A stretch of 64,000 nt of DNA from Saprospiraceae bacterium (GCA_020630435.1 JAHDBJ010000017.1:23016-87015), one strand, 5' to 3'; counted from the first letter of the stretch, positions 1-9,927 are shown. The notes: generated by a model from the letters alone, not told the origin. A program made the numbers and translations.

Positions 1-114
1 ATAAAAATAGAAGGAAATAATGCAGTAGTAAAAGGTTTAAAAGATAATGCCTTGCTCATCACAGATCAATCTCGTTCTTTAAAAGAAGGAGAAAAAATCA
101 TTCCTATAAACTAA
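1..114 (+). CDS. C-terminal end of RND efflux periplasmic adaptor (partial)
   Basis: The window opens inside a reading frame that runs from base 1 to a TAA at 112-114. The visible 37 residues contain the pattern V-x-G-L-K-D-N-A-L-L-I, followed by L-K-E-G-E-K-I-I. This is how the C-terminal membrane-proximal domain of HlyD/AcrA-type membrane fusion proteins usually ends. The pump gene starts 19 bases later and a TolC gene follows, so adaptor-pump-channel order supports the call. The fragment alone would be too short for a firm assignment. The adaptor would bridge the inner-membrane pump to the outer-membrane channel in the periplasm. Confidence 0.75.
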   Translation: MKIEGNNAVVKGLKDNALLITDQSRSLKEGEKIIPIN

Positions 115-133
115 CCATTCCAACCTCACTGAA

Positions 134-3100
134 ATGAAAGGAATAATTACATATTTTATAAAATTTCCAGTAGCCGGAAATCTACTAATGTTTACCTTAT
201 TGGTTGGAGGAATATTTGGAGCATCTATGATGAAATCCACTTTCTTTCCCGAAACTCCTGATGATACTATACGAGTTCAAGCCATTTACCCAGGATCATC
301 ACCTGAAGAAATAGAAGAAGGTATCGTTTTAAAAATCGAAGAAGAACTAAAAGGACTAGAAGGAGTAGAAAAAATAACGTCTTCTTCACAAGAAAACCTA
401 GGGATCGTAACGATTAAAGTTTTAAAAAGATACGATGCTAATGATGTTATTCAGGATGTTCGAAATGCAGTTGATGCGATTTCCTCTTTTCCCTCAGGTA
501 TGGAACCTGTTACTGTCTTTGTAACAGAAAATACAGATTTTGCGATTGCATTTGGACTCAGTAGCGATACTGATTTGAAAACGATTAAAGAAGAAATAAG
601 GAGAATAGAAGATGAATTGAGAACACAGGTGGGCGTTACAAATATCACAATAAGTGGTTTTCCTGATGAAGAGATTGAGATCGCCTTTAAAGAAGATGCC
701 CTTAGAAAATATAGAATGACTTTCGCAGAAGCAGCACTTGCTGTCCGAAGTTCTAACTTAATTACAACAGGGGGAACGATAAAAGGAGCAGAAGAAGAAT
801 TGTTAATAAGAGCAGAAAATAAAAAATATACAGCCAATGAACTTCGAGATATTGTAGTACGTACTTCTTCTAATGGAAGTGTCATTCGACTTAGCGATGT
901 AGCACGAATTCGGGATAAATGGTCTGATAATCCTAACCGAGAATTTATTGATGGTAAAACTGCCGTTATTCTCAATGTTTTTCATACTAAAACACAAGAT
1001 GTACTTACGATATGCGACGATGTAAAAGCCTATTTTAAAAAATACAATAAAAACAATACCACCTATAGAGCTACCATGCTTAGAGATAGTTCTATTGCCT
1101 TAAATCAACGTATTGGGCTGCTCGTCAATAATGGACTAATGGGCTTCTTGATAGTCATGATACTATTGGCCATGTTTTTAAATTGGCGATTAGCCTTTTG
1201 GGTGGCTATTGCCATTCCTATTTCGTTTGCAGGAATGTTCATCTTTGCGCCTATTGTCGGACAAACGATCAATGTTATTTCATTATTTGGGATGATACTC
1301 GTTATTGGAATTCTCGTAGATGATGGAATTGTGATTTCTGAAAATATATACCAGTTATACGAGAAGGGAATGGATAGAACTCAAGCCGCTATAGAAGGAA
1401 CAATGAGTGTTTTACCTGCGGTAACAGCCGCCATTATTACCACCATGATTGCCTTTAGTTGTTTCTTCTTTTTGGATGGAAACATTGGTAGCTTTTTTAC
1501 TTCAATGGCCGTAATAGTCATCTTTTCTTTGCTCTTTTCTCTAGTAGAAGGAGCTTTGATTTTACCTGCCCATGTAGCACATTCTAAAGCCTTACAAAAA
1601 GGACTAAAAAAGAATATCGTATCAAGAGCATTAGATAGTTTCATGTTATTTTTAAGAGATAAACTATATTACCCAGTTTTGCGGTTGTTTACCCTCAATT
1701 TCCTTACAGCATTGTCCATGTTGTTTATTATGGTAGCTTGTTTAATCCTTTCGTTTACTGCAATGAAAGGCGGCTATGTAAAAAACACCTTCTTCCCTCA
1801 AATCCCTTTTGATGCGATAAATGCTACGTTAAAGATGCCTGCGGGGACAGCCGAATCCATTACTAATCAAAATCTTCAAACCATAGAAAATGCCGTTTGG
1901 ATAGTTAATGATGAGTTATCTGAAAAATTGTATAATAATGAATATCAATTAATCCAGTCTGTCCAAAAAACAGTAGGCCCGACAACCTATGATGGTCGAT
2001 TGACCATCAATATGGTCGATGCAGAACGTCGAGGCAACCAAATTTCTGAACGAGAAATCGCCAATCGCATTAAAAAAATCGTAGGAACAATTCCTAATGC
2101 TGAAACTTTTTCTATGCAAAATGTATCGGTTTTTGGTTTGGCAATTGATGTCTCTTTATTGAGTGAGAACAACGACGAATTGCAAAAAGCAGTCGAAGAA
2201 TTAAAAACAGCACTTTTGAAAGATGCGGATTATAAAGATGTACAAGACGACAACCAAGAAGGACTCCGAGAAGTCAACATTCAATTGAATGATAAAGCAA
2301 AGTTTTTAGGGTTGAATCTGAGTGATGTTGTAGGACAAGTACGGCAAGGTTTCTTCGGAAACGAAGTGCAGCGTCTACAACGAGGTCGAGATGAGGTCAA
2401 AGTGTGGGTTCGTTATGAAAATAGCGATCGTTCAAGCATTGAAAAATTGAAAGATATGCGTGTACGATTTGTCGATGGTCGAGCGTTCGTTTTATCAGAC
2501 ATTACTGAGTTTAGCATTGAAAGAGGGATTGTAAACATTCGGCATTTGAATGGAAAACGAGTGATTAGAGTAACCTCTGATGTGTCATCTGATCAAGTGA
2601 GTGTTGCGGAAGCCAACGATAAGGTCAACAATGAAATGCTTCCTGCTATACTAGCCAAATATCCTAGTGTATCGATAGATTATGGAGGGCAAAAGGAAGA
2701 ACAGTTAAAAATGCAAAACTCTGTAGGAATCGTAATGCCTGTTATTTTATTTTTAATGTTTTTATGTATTGCAGTAGTCTTCAGATCAGTTAGTCAATCA
2801 GCAATTGTCTTTTTCTTAATCCCCTTTTCATTTATTGGAGTGGTGATGGGACACTATATTATGGATAAACCCATTAGTATCCTCTCTTCTCTGGGCGTCA
2901 TTGCCTTGATTGGAATATTAGTAAATGATGCCCTAGTCTATATTGCTCGATACAATGATTTGATAGCAACTGGCGAAACACAACAGTCCGCCATAGTAGA
3001 AGCAAGTGTTAGTCGTTTTAGACCAATTGTTTTAACCTCAATCACAACGGTTGCAGGTTTACTTCCTTTACTTTTTGAAAAAAGTACGCAAGCACAGTTT

Positions 3101-3367
3101 TTAATACCTATGGGAATTTCTGTGGCATTTGGGTTAATGATTATTACGGTTATTATTCTATTATTACTACCAGCTTTAATTGTGATTTTAAATCGTATAA
3201 AATGGGCGATGGCATGGAGTCTTTCTGTAGTAATAGAAAAAAAAGAAATTCATTATAGTGCTGTCGAACCGCACTACCCAGGAGAACGGCATTGGATATT
3301 TGGTTTATTTTCTGCCCTTTTTGGTATTTTAATTTTAATCTTTATTTATAAAATGAAGTTTGGATAA
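134..3367 (+). CDS. RND family efflux transporter permease (AcrB/MdtB-like)
   Basis: The 1077-residue protein has the standard RND plan: one N-terminal membrane helix, a large periplasmic loop, a block of helices (about residues 335-490), a second loop and a second helical block (about 870-1030). The proton-relay motif G-I-L-V-D-D-G is seen near residue 395, and its relative G-I-L-V-N-D-A in the second half. Members export drugs, detergents or lipophilic compounds using the proton gradient. The substrate cannot be read from sequence. One extra hydrophobic segment at the very C-terminus follows a polar tail. The gene lies 19 bases after the adaptor and 43 bases before the TolC gene, so the three are probably one operon. 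Confidence 0.95.
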   Translation: MKGIITYFIKFPVAGNLLMFTLLVGGIFGASMMKSTFFPETPDDTIRVQAIYPGSSPEEIEEGIVLKIEEELKGLEGVEKITSSSQENLGIVTIKVLKRYDANDVIQDVRNAVDAISSFPSGMEPVTVFVTENTDFAIAFGLSSDTDLKTIKEEIRRIEDELRTQVGVTNITISGFPDEEIEIAFKEDALRKYRMTFAEAALAVRSSNLITTGGTIKGAEEELLIRAENKKYTANELRDIVVRTSSNGSVIRLSDVARIRDKWSDNPNREFIDGKTAVILNVFHTKTQDVLTICDDVKAYFKKYNKNNTTYRATMLRDSSIALNQRIGLLVNNGLMGFLIVMILLAMFLNWRLAFWVAIAIPISFAGMFIFAPIVGQTINVISLFGMILVIGILVDDGIVISENIYQLYEKGMDRTQAAIEGTMSVLPAVTAAIITTMIAFSCFFFLDGNIGSFFTSMAVIVIFSLLFSLVEGALILPAHVAHSKALQKGLKKNIVSRALDSFMLFLRDKLYYPVLRLFTLNFLTALSMLFIMVACLILSFTAMKGGYVKNTFFPQIPFDAINATLKMPAGTAESITNQNLQTIENAVWIVNDELSEKLYNNEYQLIQSVQKTVGPTTYDGRLTINMVDAERRGNQISEREIANRIKKIVGTIPNAETFSMQNVSVFGLAIDVSLLSENNDELQKAVEELKTALLKDADYKDVQDDNQEGLREVNIQLNDKAKFLGLNLSDVVGQVRQGFFGNEVQRLQRGRDEVKVWVRYENSDRSSIEKLKDMRVRFVDGRAFVLSDITEFSIERGIVNIRHLNGKRVIRVTSDVSSDQVSVAEANDKVNNEMLPAILAKYPSVSIDYGGQKEEQLKMQNSVGIVMPVILFLMFLCIAVVFRSVSQSAIVFFLIPFSFIGVVMGHYIMDKPISILSSLGVIALIGILVNDALVYIARYNDLIATGETQQSAIVEASVSRFRPIVLTSITTVAGLLPLLFEKSTQAQFLIPMGISVAFGLMIITVIILLLLPALIVILNRIKWAMAWSLSVVIEKKEIHYSAVEPHYPGERHWIFGLFSALFGILILIFIYKMKFG

Positions 3368-3410
3368 GAAAGCCTTTTGGCATTGAAAAACTTTATATTT
3401 TTTTAAAATT

Positions 3411-4742
3411 ATGGTAAGAAAAATAATTCTTTGTTCATTTTTTTTTGTGCTTATCTCTAAAGTAAACGCTCAACAATTCATAAGTTTATCTGAAGCAATT
3501 GAAATTGGTCTTGAAAATAATTATCAAATTAAAATTACAGAAAAACAAGTCGAAATCGCTTCTAGTAACAACACTCTAAAAAATACGGGAAAGTACCCAA
3601 CTGTAGATTTTAATTTAAATTCCAATAATACCTTCCGACATTCTAATAATCCTGCTTCTTTTAATCCCAAAATAAGTACATACAATAGCGGACTAACACC
3701 TAGCATTGATGGACAATGGATACTCTTTAACGGATTTAAGTTTGATATTAATAAACAACAGCTAGAAGTACTAGAACTGCAAAGTAACGCTCAAGTAAAA
3801 ATTGCAGTAGAACGAACGATTCAAAGTATTATGTTATCATACTACCAAGCAATCATACAAAAAGAACAACTCAAAACCCTAGAAGAAGTTCTAAACCTTT
3901 CTAGAGATCGGATTCAATATCAGGAAATTAGAAAATCTTTTGGTCAAGGTGGCAAATACGATATGTTACAAACTTCTAATGCTTTCTTAAATGATTCTAC
4001 AACTTTACTTATTCAAAAAAACAACTACGAAACAACGCTGTTGAACTTAAAACTAGCAATGGGCATTGATAATTTAGGAATACGATATGAACCAAATGAA
4101 ACACTAGATTTCAATACCAAACAATACGTCTATCAAGATTTAGAACAGGAGCTATTTTCAAAAAATATTAATTTAAAACAGCTTTACATTTCTCAAAGTA
4201 TGAGTGCTTTGAATACTAAACTCAGCGAGGCAGATAGGTATCCTACACTAGCACTTCGAGGAGGAGTTTCGTTTACCGAAAATATCTACTGGCAAAGTGG
4301 CAATAATCCCATTACTCAAGAAGCTTATGGTTCGGACTTTAGTAATAATTTTAATGTGTATGCCAATGCAACACTTAGCTATAATCTTTTTGATGCAGGT
4401 AGGAGAAAACGGAATATCGAAAATGCTAAAATTGAAGAAGAAATCGCCCAATTTAATATTGACGATCTAAAACGAAGCCTGTCTAACGAGTTAAAAATCA
4501 CACTACAAAACTACAACAATCAATTAGAGTTGCTACGTTTAACCGACAAGCTCATCAATAACGCTTCGGAGAATTTAAAAATCTCTGCCGAACGTTTCAA
4601 AAGCGGTCAAATCTCCTCTTTTGATTATCGTGCCGTACAAGTCGCCTATATGAATGCCGTACAAGCTAGATTGAATGCTTTATTCAACCTTAAAACAACG
4701 GAAATTGGATTGATTCGTTTGATTGGAGGATTAGTACGATAA
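3411..4742 (+). CDS. TolC family outer membrane efflux channel
   Basis: This 443-residue protein has a signal peptide (residues 1-20, cleaved before Gln-Gln) and two related halves rich in long amphipathic helices, as in the outer membrane efflux protein family. Each half starts with a segment like S-L-x-E-A-I-E-I-G-L-E-N-N-Y or N-L-K-x-S-A-E-R-F-K-S-G-Q. TolC-type trimers form the outer-membrane exit duct for tripartite pumps. It is the third gene of the RND operon. Its end converges with a minus-strand lipoprotein gene only 14 bases away, with no hairpin between them. Confidence 0.95.
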   Translation: MVRKIILCSFFFVLISKVNAQQFISLSEAIEIGLENNYQIKITEKQVEIASSNNTLKNTGKYPTVDFNLNSNNTFRHSNNPASFNPKISTYNSGLTPSIDGQWILFNGFKFDINKQQLEVLELQSNAQVKIAVERTIQSIMLSYYQAIIQKEQLKTLEEVLNLSRDRIQYQEIRKSFGQGGKYDMLQTSNAFLNDSTTLLIQKNNYETTLLNLKLAMGIDNLGIRYEPNETLDFNTKQYVYQDLEQELFSKNINLKQLYISQSMSALNTKLSEADRYPTLALRGGVSFTENIYWQSGNNPITQEAYGSDFSNNFNVYANATLSYNLFDAGRRKRNIENAKIEEEIAQFNIDDLKRSLSNELKITLQNYNNQLELLRLTDKLINNASENLKISAERFKSGQISSFDYRAVQVAYMNAVQARLNALFNLKTTEIGLIRLIGGLVR

Positions 4743-4756
4743 ATTCAGAGTTATCA

Positions 4757-5725
4757 TCACTCTACAACATCACAATCGTAAATATTATGTTCCGAACTAC
4801 TAATAACGACTTCCATGTTTTCGCCTGTCCTGTCTATCTTGACAATTTTCCCATATTCGGCGCATTCCGTACGAGCAAAATATAAATGCTGCGAATCTTC
4901 TGTCCATCGAGGAATACCATTCGCCGTATCATCTTTAAGCAATTCAATGGTTTGTTTATTTGCAACCTTCACCTTACGAATCGCCCATTTCCCTAAAAAA
5001 CAATGCAACAATTCCCACTGGCTTTCAAAAGCGATTTCCTTGCCATCGGGTGACCAATAAGGATCGTGATCCCGCATCTCATCAAATGTCAATCGCTGTT
5101 CATCCGTACCGTCCGTTTTCATTGTATGTACTTCCAACTCAAATAGATTAAATCCAACATAATCTTTAGGAAAAGCCGTACAAACAATTCGAGTACCATC
5201 AGGTGACCAGCTGGGGTCCGTATACAAGCTATTCCGCTGGCTAATCTTTCTAGGATTTTGACCATTAGCATCAGTTATATAAATATGCCAATGCCCCGTT
5301 TGATCCGTTACTGCCATCACCAATTCTTCGCCATCGGGCGACCAATCGGCTACACCTTGAGCCGTCCAGTCGTATTGTCCATCAGCAATAACTTTTCGTT
5401 GATTTGTTCCATCTGCATTTGCCATCCATAATTCTGCTTGTTCATAGTTATTATAATCACCATTTTTAGGCGATTTATACCAGAGTAAGGTTTTTTTATC
5501 AGGTGACAATCGAGGCCACCAATCCTGATGCTCATTATCAATAATCAGTTCTTCTTCTTGCCCTAGAGCATTGAGTTTATAAATGTTAATAATATTGTTC
5601 CGTTTACTATAATAAATCAATTCGAGTCCATTTTGGTCTTCAATAATATCTTCGCCCTTTGAACAAGACAAAGCAAAAAGAGAAAGTAAAACGATTGGAA
5701 AACTAAATAAAGAATGCTTTTTCAT
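4757..5725 (-). CDS. PD40/TolB-like beta-propeller lipoprotein
   Basis: The 322-residue product begins with a lipoprotein signal ending A-L-S-C, with the acylated cysteine at residue 21 followed by a charged stretch, as in exported Bacteroidota lipoproteins. At least five PD40 repeats are visible, each with a core like W-S-P-D-G-x-x-I (for example A-D-W-S-P-D-G, P-S-W-S-P-D-G, P-Y-W-S-P-D-G). These would fold as a TolB-like six-bladed propeller. There is no peptidase domain, unlike DPP4-type relatives. It is probably an envelope protein that binds a partner or ligand. The role is unknown, and no tol/pal genes are adjacent. Confidence 0.85.
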   Translation of the reverse strand: MKKHSLFSFPIVLLSLFALSCSKGEDIIEDQNGLELIYYSKRNNIINIYKLNALGQEEELIIDNEHQDWWPRLSPDKKTLLWYKSPKNGDYNNYEQAELWMANADGTNQRKVIADGQYDWTAQGVADWSPDGEELVMAVTDQTGHWHIYITDANGQNPRKISQRNSLYTDPSWSPDGTRIVCTAFPKDYVGFNLFELEVHTMKTDGTDEQRLTFDEMRDHDPYWSPDGKEIAFESQWELLHCFLGKWAIRKVKVANKQTIELLKDDTANGIPRWTEDSQHLYFARTECAEYGKIVKIDRTGENMEVVISSSEHNIYDCDVVE

Positions 5726-6084
5726 CTGTTTATTTTAATTTTCTGTTAAGGTCAGATGGAACTTACCATGATTAAATAATCATTTCCTTGTGTGTTTAAG
5801 GATTACTTAATCATGGCCGTTTCATAGTTTATCATTTTTATTTTAGATGTTCCAATTTATTGTTTTGTGGATTACGATGCTGTTAATATTATATTATTTT
5901 AAAATATCTCTTTGTTAAAAAGTGTTATTTTTATAAAAAAAGCAAGGTCTAACTTGTTAATTTTTAGCAATTTATATTTTCTCTGTAATATTAATTTAAA
6001 AGTCAGCCACCTTTTTTAGTAAAAAACTCATCTAAAAAGGTATAAAGGATTGAGACTTTTTTATCTAATTTTAAATCATAAAAA
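5726..6084. other. Divergent intergenic region with two inverted repeats
   Basis: This 359-base gap separates two divergently transcribed genes and must hold both promoters. It contains a 16-base inverted repeat (5766-5781 with 5801-5816, one mismatch) and a smaller one (6009-6019 with 6032-6041) just upstream of the VIT-domain gene. I see no coding sequence, RNA gene or clear TAnnTTTG promoter. Confidence 0.6.
5766..5816. repeat. 16-bp inverted repeat
   Basis: CCATGATTAAATAATC at 5766-5781 pairs with GATTACTTAATCATGG at 5801-5816 with a single mismatch and a 19-base spacer. It lies about 40 bases upstream of the minus-strand propeller lipoprotein start. No run of T follows in either direction, so an operator or leader hairpin is likelier than a terminator. 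Confidence 0.55.
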
Positions 6085-8496
6085 ATGAAATACCTAAAAG
6101 GATGGAATATAATTCTACTAGGAATTTGTTCCTTACTAGCACAACCCATTTTTGCCCAAGAAAAAAATAACGACCAAACCTTATCCCCTTATTTTTTTGT
6201 AAAAAGTGAAGACGACAGCATCGATAAAATGCCTCTTTTACATACCGAAGCTAATGTAAATATTGCAGGTGTTATTGCAGATGTAAAAGTAACTCAGCTT
6301 TATAAAAATGAAGGAAAAAAATCTATTGAAGCGATATACATCTTTCCTGCATCAACTCGTGCTGCGGTTTATGATATGCGAATGACGATTGGTGAACGAA
6401 CAATTGTTGCAAAAATAGAAGAAAAAGGAAAAGCGAGAGCGGATTATGAACAAGCAAAAAGCGAAGGAAAAAGTGCTTCTTTACTAGAACAAGAACGCCC
6501 AAACGTATTTCAAATGAATGTCGCAAATATTATGCCTGGTGATAAAATTAAAGTCGAGTTGTCCTATACAGAACTAATTGTTCCCGAAGATGGCTTATAC
6601 GAATTTGTCTACCCCACCGTTGTTGGTCCCAGATATTCCAACACGCCTAAAACCGATGCCCTTGCTTCCAATGAAGACTGGGTAGAAAACCCTTATTTAC
6701 ATGAAGGCGAAGCAGCACCTTATACCTTCGACATGAAAATCAATATTCAAGCTGCTGTCCCTATTCAATCTGCTGTGTCAACCTCCCATAAAGTAAATAT
6801 CAATTATACTTCTAAAGACCATGCGAATATCGAATTAAATGCTAGTGATAAATCTAAAGGTAACAAAGATTTTATTGTTCAATATGTGCTTAAGGGTAAA
6901 GAAATTGAAAATGGAATGCTACTCTATGAAGGCGAAAAAGAAAATTTCTTTATGATGATGATGCAGCCGCCAGAGCGGATAATTCCAAAAGAGATGCCTA
7001 CTAGAGAATATATTTTCATTGTAGACATATCAGGTTCTATGAATGGTTTCCCTTTAGATATTTCTAAAAAAATGATGAAAGAACTGTTAGGAACTTTGCA
7101 GTCCAGAGATAAATTTAATGTACTCACTTTTGCAGGTAGTGCCAATTTTTTATCGGAGCAATCGGTAACTGCTACTCCTACAAATATTCAGCAAGCCATG
7201 TCAACACTACAACGTAAAAGAGGAGGAGGCAGCACGGAGCTATTGCCCGCATTGAAAAAAGCAATGAGCGCACCAAAACCAGAAAATACCTCTCGTTCTT
7301 TTGTGATTTTAACGGATGGTTACGTTACTGTTGAAAGCGATGCTTTTGACTACATCAAATCCAATCTAGGAAATGCTAATTTCTTTTCCTTTGGAATTGG
7401 TTCTTCTGTTAATCGCCATTTGATAGAAGGGATGGCAAGAGTAGGATATGGAGAGCCATTTATTGTCACCAAACAAGAAGAAGGAATAGAAACAGCTGCT
7501 CGTTTCAAAACGTATATCCAGTCTCCTGTTTTAACGAATATAAAAACGGACTTTAGTGGTTTAGAGGTTTATGATGTTTATCCAAAAGAAGTACCCGATT
7601 TGCTAGGAGAACGTCCTTTAATTATTTATGGAAAATATAAAAATCGTCCTACTGGTAAAATTACAGTAAAAGGCGAATCTGGTAAAGGAAAGTTCAAAGA
7701 AAGTATTGACGTATCTACGGTTAAAGCAAGTAAAGAAAATCAAGCACTACGCTATATATGGGCAAGGCAGCGAATAAAGTCGTTAGACGACTATAGTAAT
7801 TTGTCTAGAAATGGTATTGATGATAAATTGATAGATGAGGTCACCGATTTAGGGTTAAAATACAACCTATTAACAAAATATACCTCTTTTATTGCCATTG
7901 ATTCTAAAGTGCGAAATAAAGATGGAAAAGTTGAAACCGTAAAACAGCCCTTGCCAATGCCCGAAGGCGTTTCGGATGCAGCCGTAGGAGGTAACCGAGG
8001 CGCAATTGCATATTCAACAACGAGTAATTATAAATCAAGTCTTCCTAGAACCTATAGCCCAAAGCCTAAATTTAAACCTGTACCAATAGTTCCTTCAACA
8101 ACTGTAACAGAACAAACTGTAGAAGAAGAAAAAGAAGAGGAGGTTTATGCTATCGTCGAGCAAATGCCTTTATTTGTGGGAAGTCAAGGAAATACTTATG
8201 CAGAGAAAAAACGACATTCAGATAAACTATTGTTAGAGTTTATAATCAAAAACATCCAATACCCACAAGACGCTAGGGAGCAAGGTATCGAAGGTATTGT
8301 GGTTGTTTCATTTGTCATAGATAAACAAGGAAATGTAAGAGATATTAAATTAATTCGAAGTGTTTCTCCGAGTTGCGACAAAGAAGCCCTGCGGGTCATT
8401 GGCTTAATGCCTAAATGGATTCCTGGTCGACAAAGAGGAAAAAATGTAAACGTACAATATAATTTCCCATTTAATTTTAAATTGCCTTCTAAATAA
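6085..8496 (+). CDS. VIT and vWA domain protein with TonB-type C-terminal domain
   Basis: The 803-residue protein has a cleavable signal peptide (about residues 1-24). A VIT domain follows at about 35-170 (inter-alpha-trypsin-inhibitor type, with the F-P-A-S-T-R-A-A-V-Y-D-M core). Next comes a von Willebrand A domain from about 308, with an intact MIDAS metal site D314-x-S316-x-S318. The last 100 residues match the C-terminal domain of Bacteroidota TonB energy transducers. They are preceded by the typical V-E-Q-M-P-L-F motif and include W-I-P-G-R-Q-R-G-K. There is no separate N-terminal TonB anchor beyond the signal sequence. VIT-vWA proteins are secreted or envelope adhesion or scaffold proteins. 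The TonB module could dock it to a receptor plug, which is inference. Confidence 0.9.
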   Translation: MKYLKGWNIILLGICSLLAQPIFAQEKNNDQTLSPYFFVKSEDDSIDKMPLLHTEANVNIAGVIADVKVTQLYKNEGKKSIEAIYIFPASTRAAVYDMRMTIGERTIVAKIEEKGKARADYEQAKSEGKSASLLEQERPNVFQMNVANIMPGDKIKVELSYTELIVPEDGLYEFVYPTVVGPRYSNTPKTDALASNEDWVENPYLHEGEAAPYTFDMKINIQAAVPIQSAVSTSHKVNINYTSKDHANIELNASDKSKGNKDFIVQYVLKGKEIENGMLLYEGEKENFFMMMMQPPERIIPKEMPTREYIFIVDISGSMNGFPLDISKKMMKELLGTLQSRDKFNVLTFAGSANFLSEQSVTATPTNIQQAMSTLQRKRGGGSTELLPALKKAMSAPKPENTSRSFVILTDGYVTVESDAFDYIKSNLGNANFFSFGIGSSVNRHLIEGMARVGYGEPFIVTKQEEGIETAARFKTYIQSPVLTNIKTDFSGLEVYDVYPKEVPDLLGERPLIIYGKYKNRPTGKITVKGESGKGKFKESIDVSTVKASKENQALRYIWARQRIKSLDDYSNLSRNGIDDKLIDEVTDLGLKYNLLTKYTSFIAIDSKVRNKDGKVETVKQPLPMPEGVSDAAVGGNRGAIAYSTTSNYKSSLPRTYSPKPKFKPVPIVPSTTVTEQTVEEEKEEEVYAIVEQMPLFVGSQGNTYAEKKRHSDKLLLEFIIKNIQYPQDAREQGIEGIVVVSFVIDKQGNVRDIKLIRSVSPSCDKEALRVIGLMPKWIPGRQRGKNVNVQYNFPFNFKLPSK

Positions 8497-8510
8497 AGTT
8501 TGTTTTAACA

Positions 8511-8566
8511 AAACATCAAAATAATCTATAATTGTAAATAGAATAGATTATTTTGATGTTTTTTTT
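8511..8566 (+). terminator. Rho-independent terminator after VIT/vWA gene
   Basis: A perfect 17-base-pair stem (8511-8527 with 8545-8561) closes a 17-base loop and runs into T's to 8566. It sits 15 bases after the VIT/vWA stop codon and separates it from the lipoprotein gene at 8584. The A-rich left flank would let it work on the other strand too. Confidence 0.85.
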
Positions 8567-8583
8567 GTTAAAGCTTTATCCTT

Positions 8584-9189
8584 ATGAATACCCGATCAAT
8601 CTATATTCTATTGACCTCAGTATTATTCCTAGTAATGGGTTGTCATTCAAAAAACGAATCCTCAACATCAAGCCCTAAAAATGACGAAACTGTAAAACCC
8701 TCTCAATCCAATCCATCTGCCCAATCTGCTGCATACCTTATCCAAGACAGCATTTTTTTGGGGATCCACATTGGAACCGCAATTGCATCTTTACCCAACA
8801 AGAAAATAAAGAAAGCAACTTTAGAAACAGGCGAAGGGACATTCCAAGTCTATGACATTATTTCAGATAAAGGAGAAAAACTAGGCAATTTTTTACCTGA
8901 TCCGCTTGATAAAAAGCGTGTTGGCGATATTATGATAACCTCTCCTTTGGCTGCTACAAAAGAAGGATTCAAAATCGGCACTACCTTTCAAACACTTGAT
9001 TCGAAACTTAAAAACATTGAAGTACATGGCTCTGAAATAGAGAGTAAAACTACTGTTTTCCATGGGAATTTAGGGCTGCAATTAGACTATCCTAGTGCAA
9101 CTTATGATTTGGATAAAAATGAAATCCCCAAAGACTCGAAAGTCACTCAAATATGGATTAGGAGAAAGATTAATACCAATCCATATTAA
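8584..9189 (+). CDS. Hypothetical lipoprotein
   Basis: The 201-residue product begins with a lipoprotein signal ending V-M-G-C (cysteine at residue 20), followed by a Ser/Pro/Asn-rich linker to about residue 50. The remainder looks like a small beta-rich domain with the pattern S-I-F-L-G-I-H-I-G-T-A-I near 56. I do not recognise the family. It follows a strong terminator and so probably has its own promoter. Its 3' end faces the outer-membrane barrel gene on the other strand. The call as a real gene rests on the lipobox and clean codon use. Confidence 0.75.
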   Translation: MNTRSIYILLTSVLFLVMGCHSKNESSTSSPKNDETVKPSQSNPSAQSAAYLIQDSIFLGIHIGTAIASLPNKKIKKATLETGEGTFQVYDIISDKGEKLGNFLPDPLDKKRVGDIMITSPLAATKEGFKIGTTFQTLDSKLKNIEVHGSEIESKTTVFHGNLGLQLDYPSATYDLDKNEIPKDSKVTQIWIRRKINTNPY

Positions 9190-9216
9190 ATATAAAGGTA
9201 TGACGCATAACAAATA

Positions 9217-9927
9217 TTAATTCAGATAAAACTTATAGCCTATATTAATACCAAAACCCTGATTGGTTAGCTGTGCATCTATAATCGGATCGTTCAACAT
9301 ATTGGTAAAACCATGATGATACCGAACATCCGCAAATAAAGCTCCTGCTCCAGCACTCCACTCTCCGCCAATACCTATTAATCCTCCCACTTCAAAGCGT
9401 TGGAAATTATCGTTCTTTAGATTAATGTCCGTTTTGTTTACAGTAATATCAATCAACAAGCTCGCTACTGTTTTTAATTTCCCACTCATCGCATAACCTA
9501 CAGTCGGTCCACCAATGACGTAGCCTTTTAATTGTTCATTACCAAATTTATATTTTAATAAAATCGGTAATTCTAAATACTTAACTTCCGTCTCTGCCCT
9601 TGCCCCCACCTCTAAAGGAAAATTAAACAAGGTGAAATCCACACCTACTCCTGTAGAAAAACCTTTTTTTACAAAATTTATTTCAGGTTGGAAAGCAAGT
9701 TGGTTGGTCATCGGAATTTCAGCAAATCCACCAAATGCAATTGTCCGAATATTAGAAATATCTGCAAAAGCATCTATGGATTGGTTTTGTAGATTAGCTT
9801 TAGCATAATGTAAACCACCCTTGAAACCAAACGCAATAGGCTCAGAAGTATAGGTTTGAGCATTAAGATTTGATAAACATAAACAAATTGCAAAAAGTAG
9901 AAAAGAAAAAATTCGTAGCGTTTTCAT
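9217..9927 (-). CDS. PorT-like outer membrane beta-barrel protein
   Basis: The 236-residue protein has a signal peptide (about residues 1-23, ending L-N-A-Q). The body has alternating polar and hydrophobic strands and ends G-I-N-I-G-Y-K-F-Y-L-N, a typical final barrel strand. Motifs such as G-F-K-G-G-L-H-Y-A near 34 and P-I-L-L-K-Y-K-F-G near 121 are characteristic of the small Bacteroidota PorT-family or outer-membrane beta-barrel domain. These are eight-stranded barrels of mostly unknown function. Nothing in the neighbourhood (a phosphoesterase upstream, a lipoprotein convergent) indicates a specific role. Confidence 0.85.
   Translation of the reverse strand: MKTLRIFSFLLFAICLCLSNLNAQTYTSEPIAFGFKGGLHYAKANLQNQSIDAFADISNIRTIAFGGFAEIPMTNQLAFQPEINFVKKGFSTGVGVDFTLFNFPLEVGARAETEVKYLELPILLKYKFGNEQLKGYVIGGPTVGYAMSGKLKTVASLLIDITVNKTDINLKNDNFQRFEVGGLIGIGGEWSAGAGALFADVRYHHGFTNMLNDPIIDAQLTNQGFGINIGYKFYLN

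Noticed and set aside
451..975. 174-codon minus-strand frame
   Set aside because: Antisense shadow of the RND permease gene, rich in Ser and Leu with no domain.
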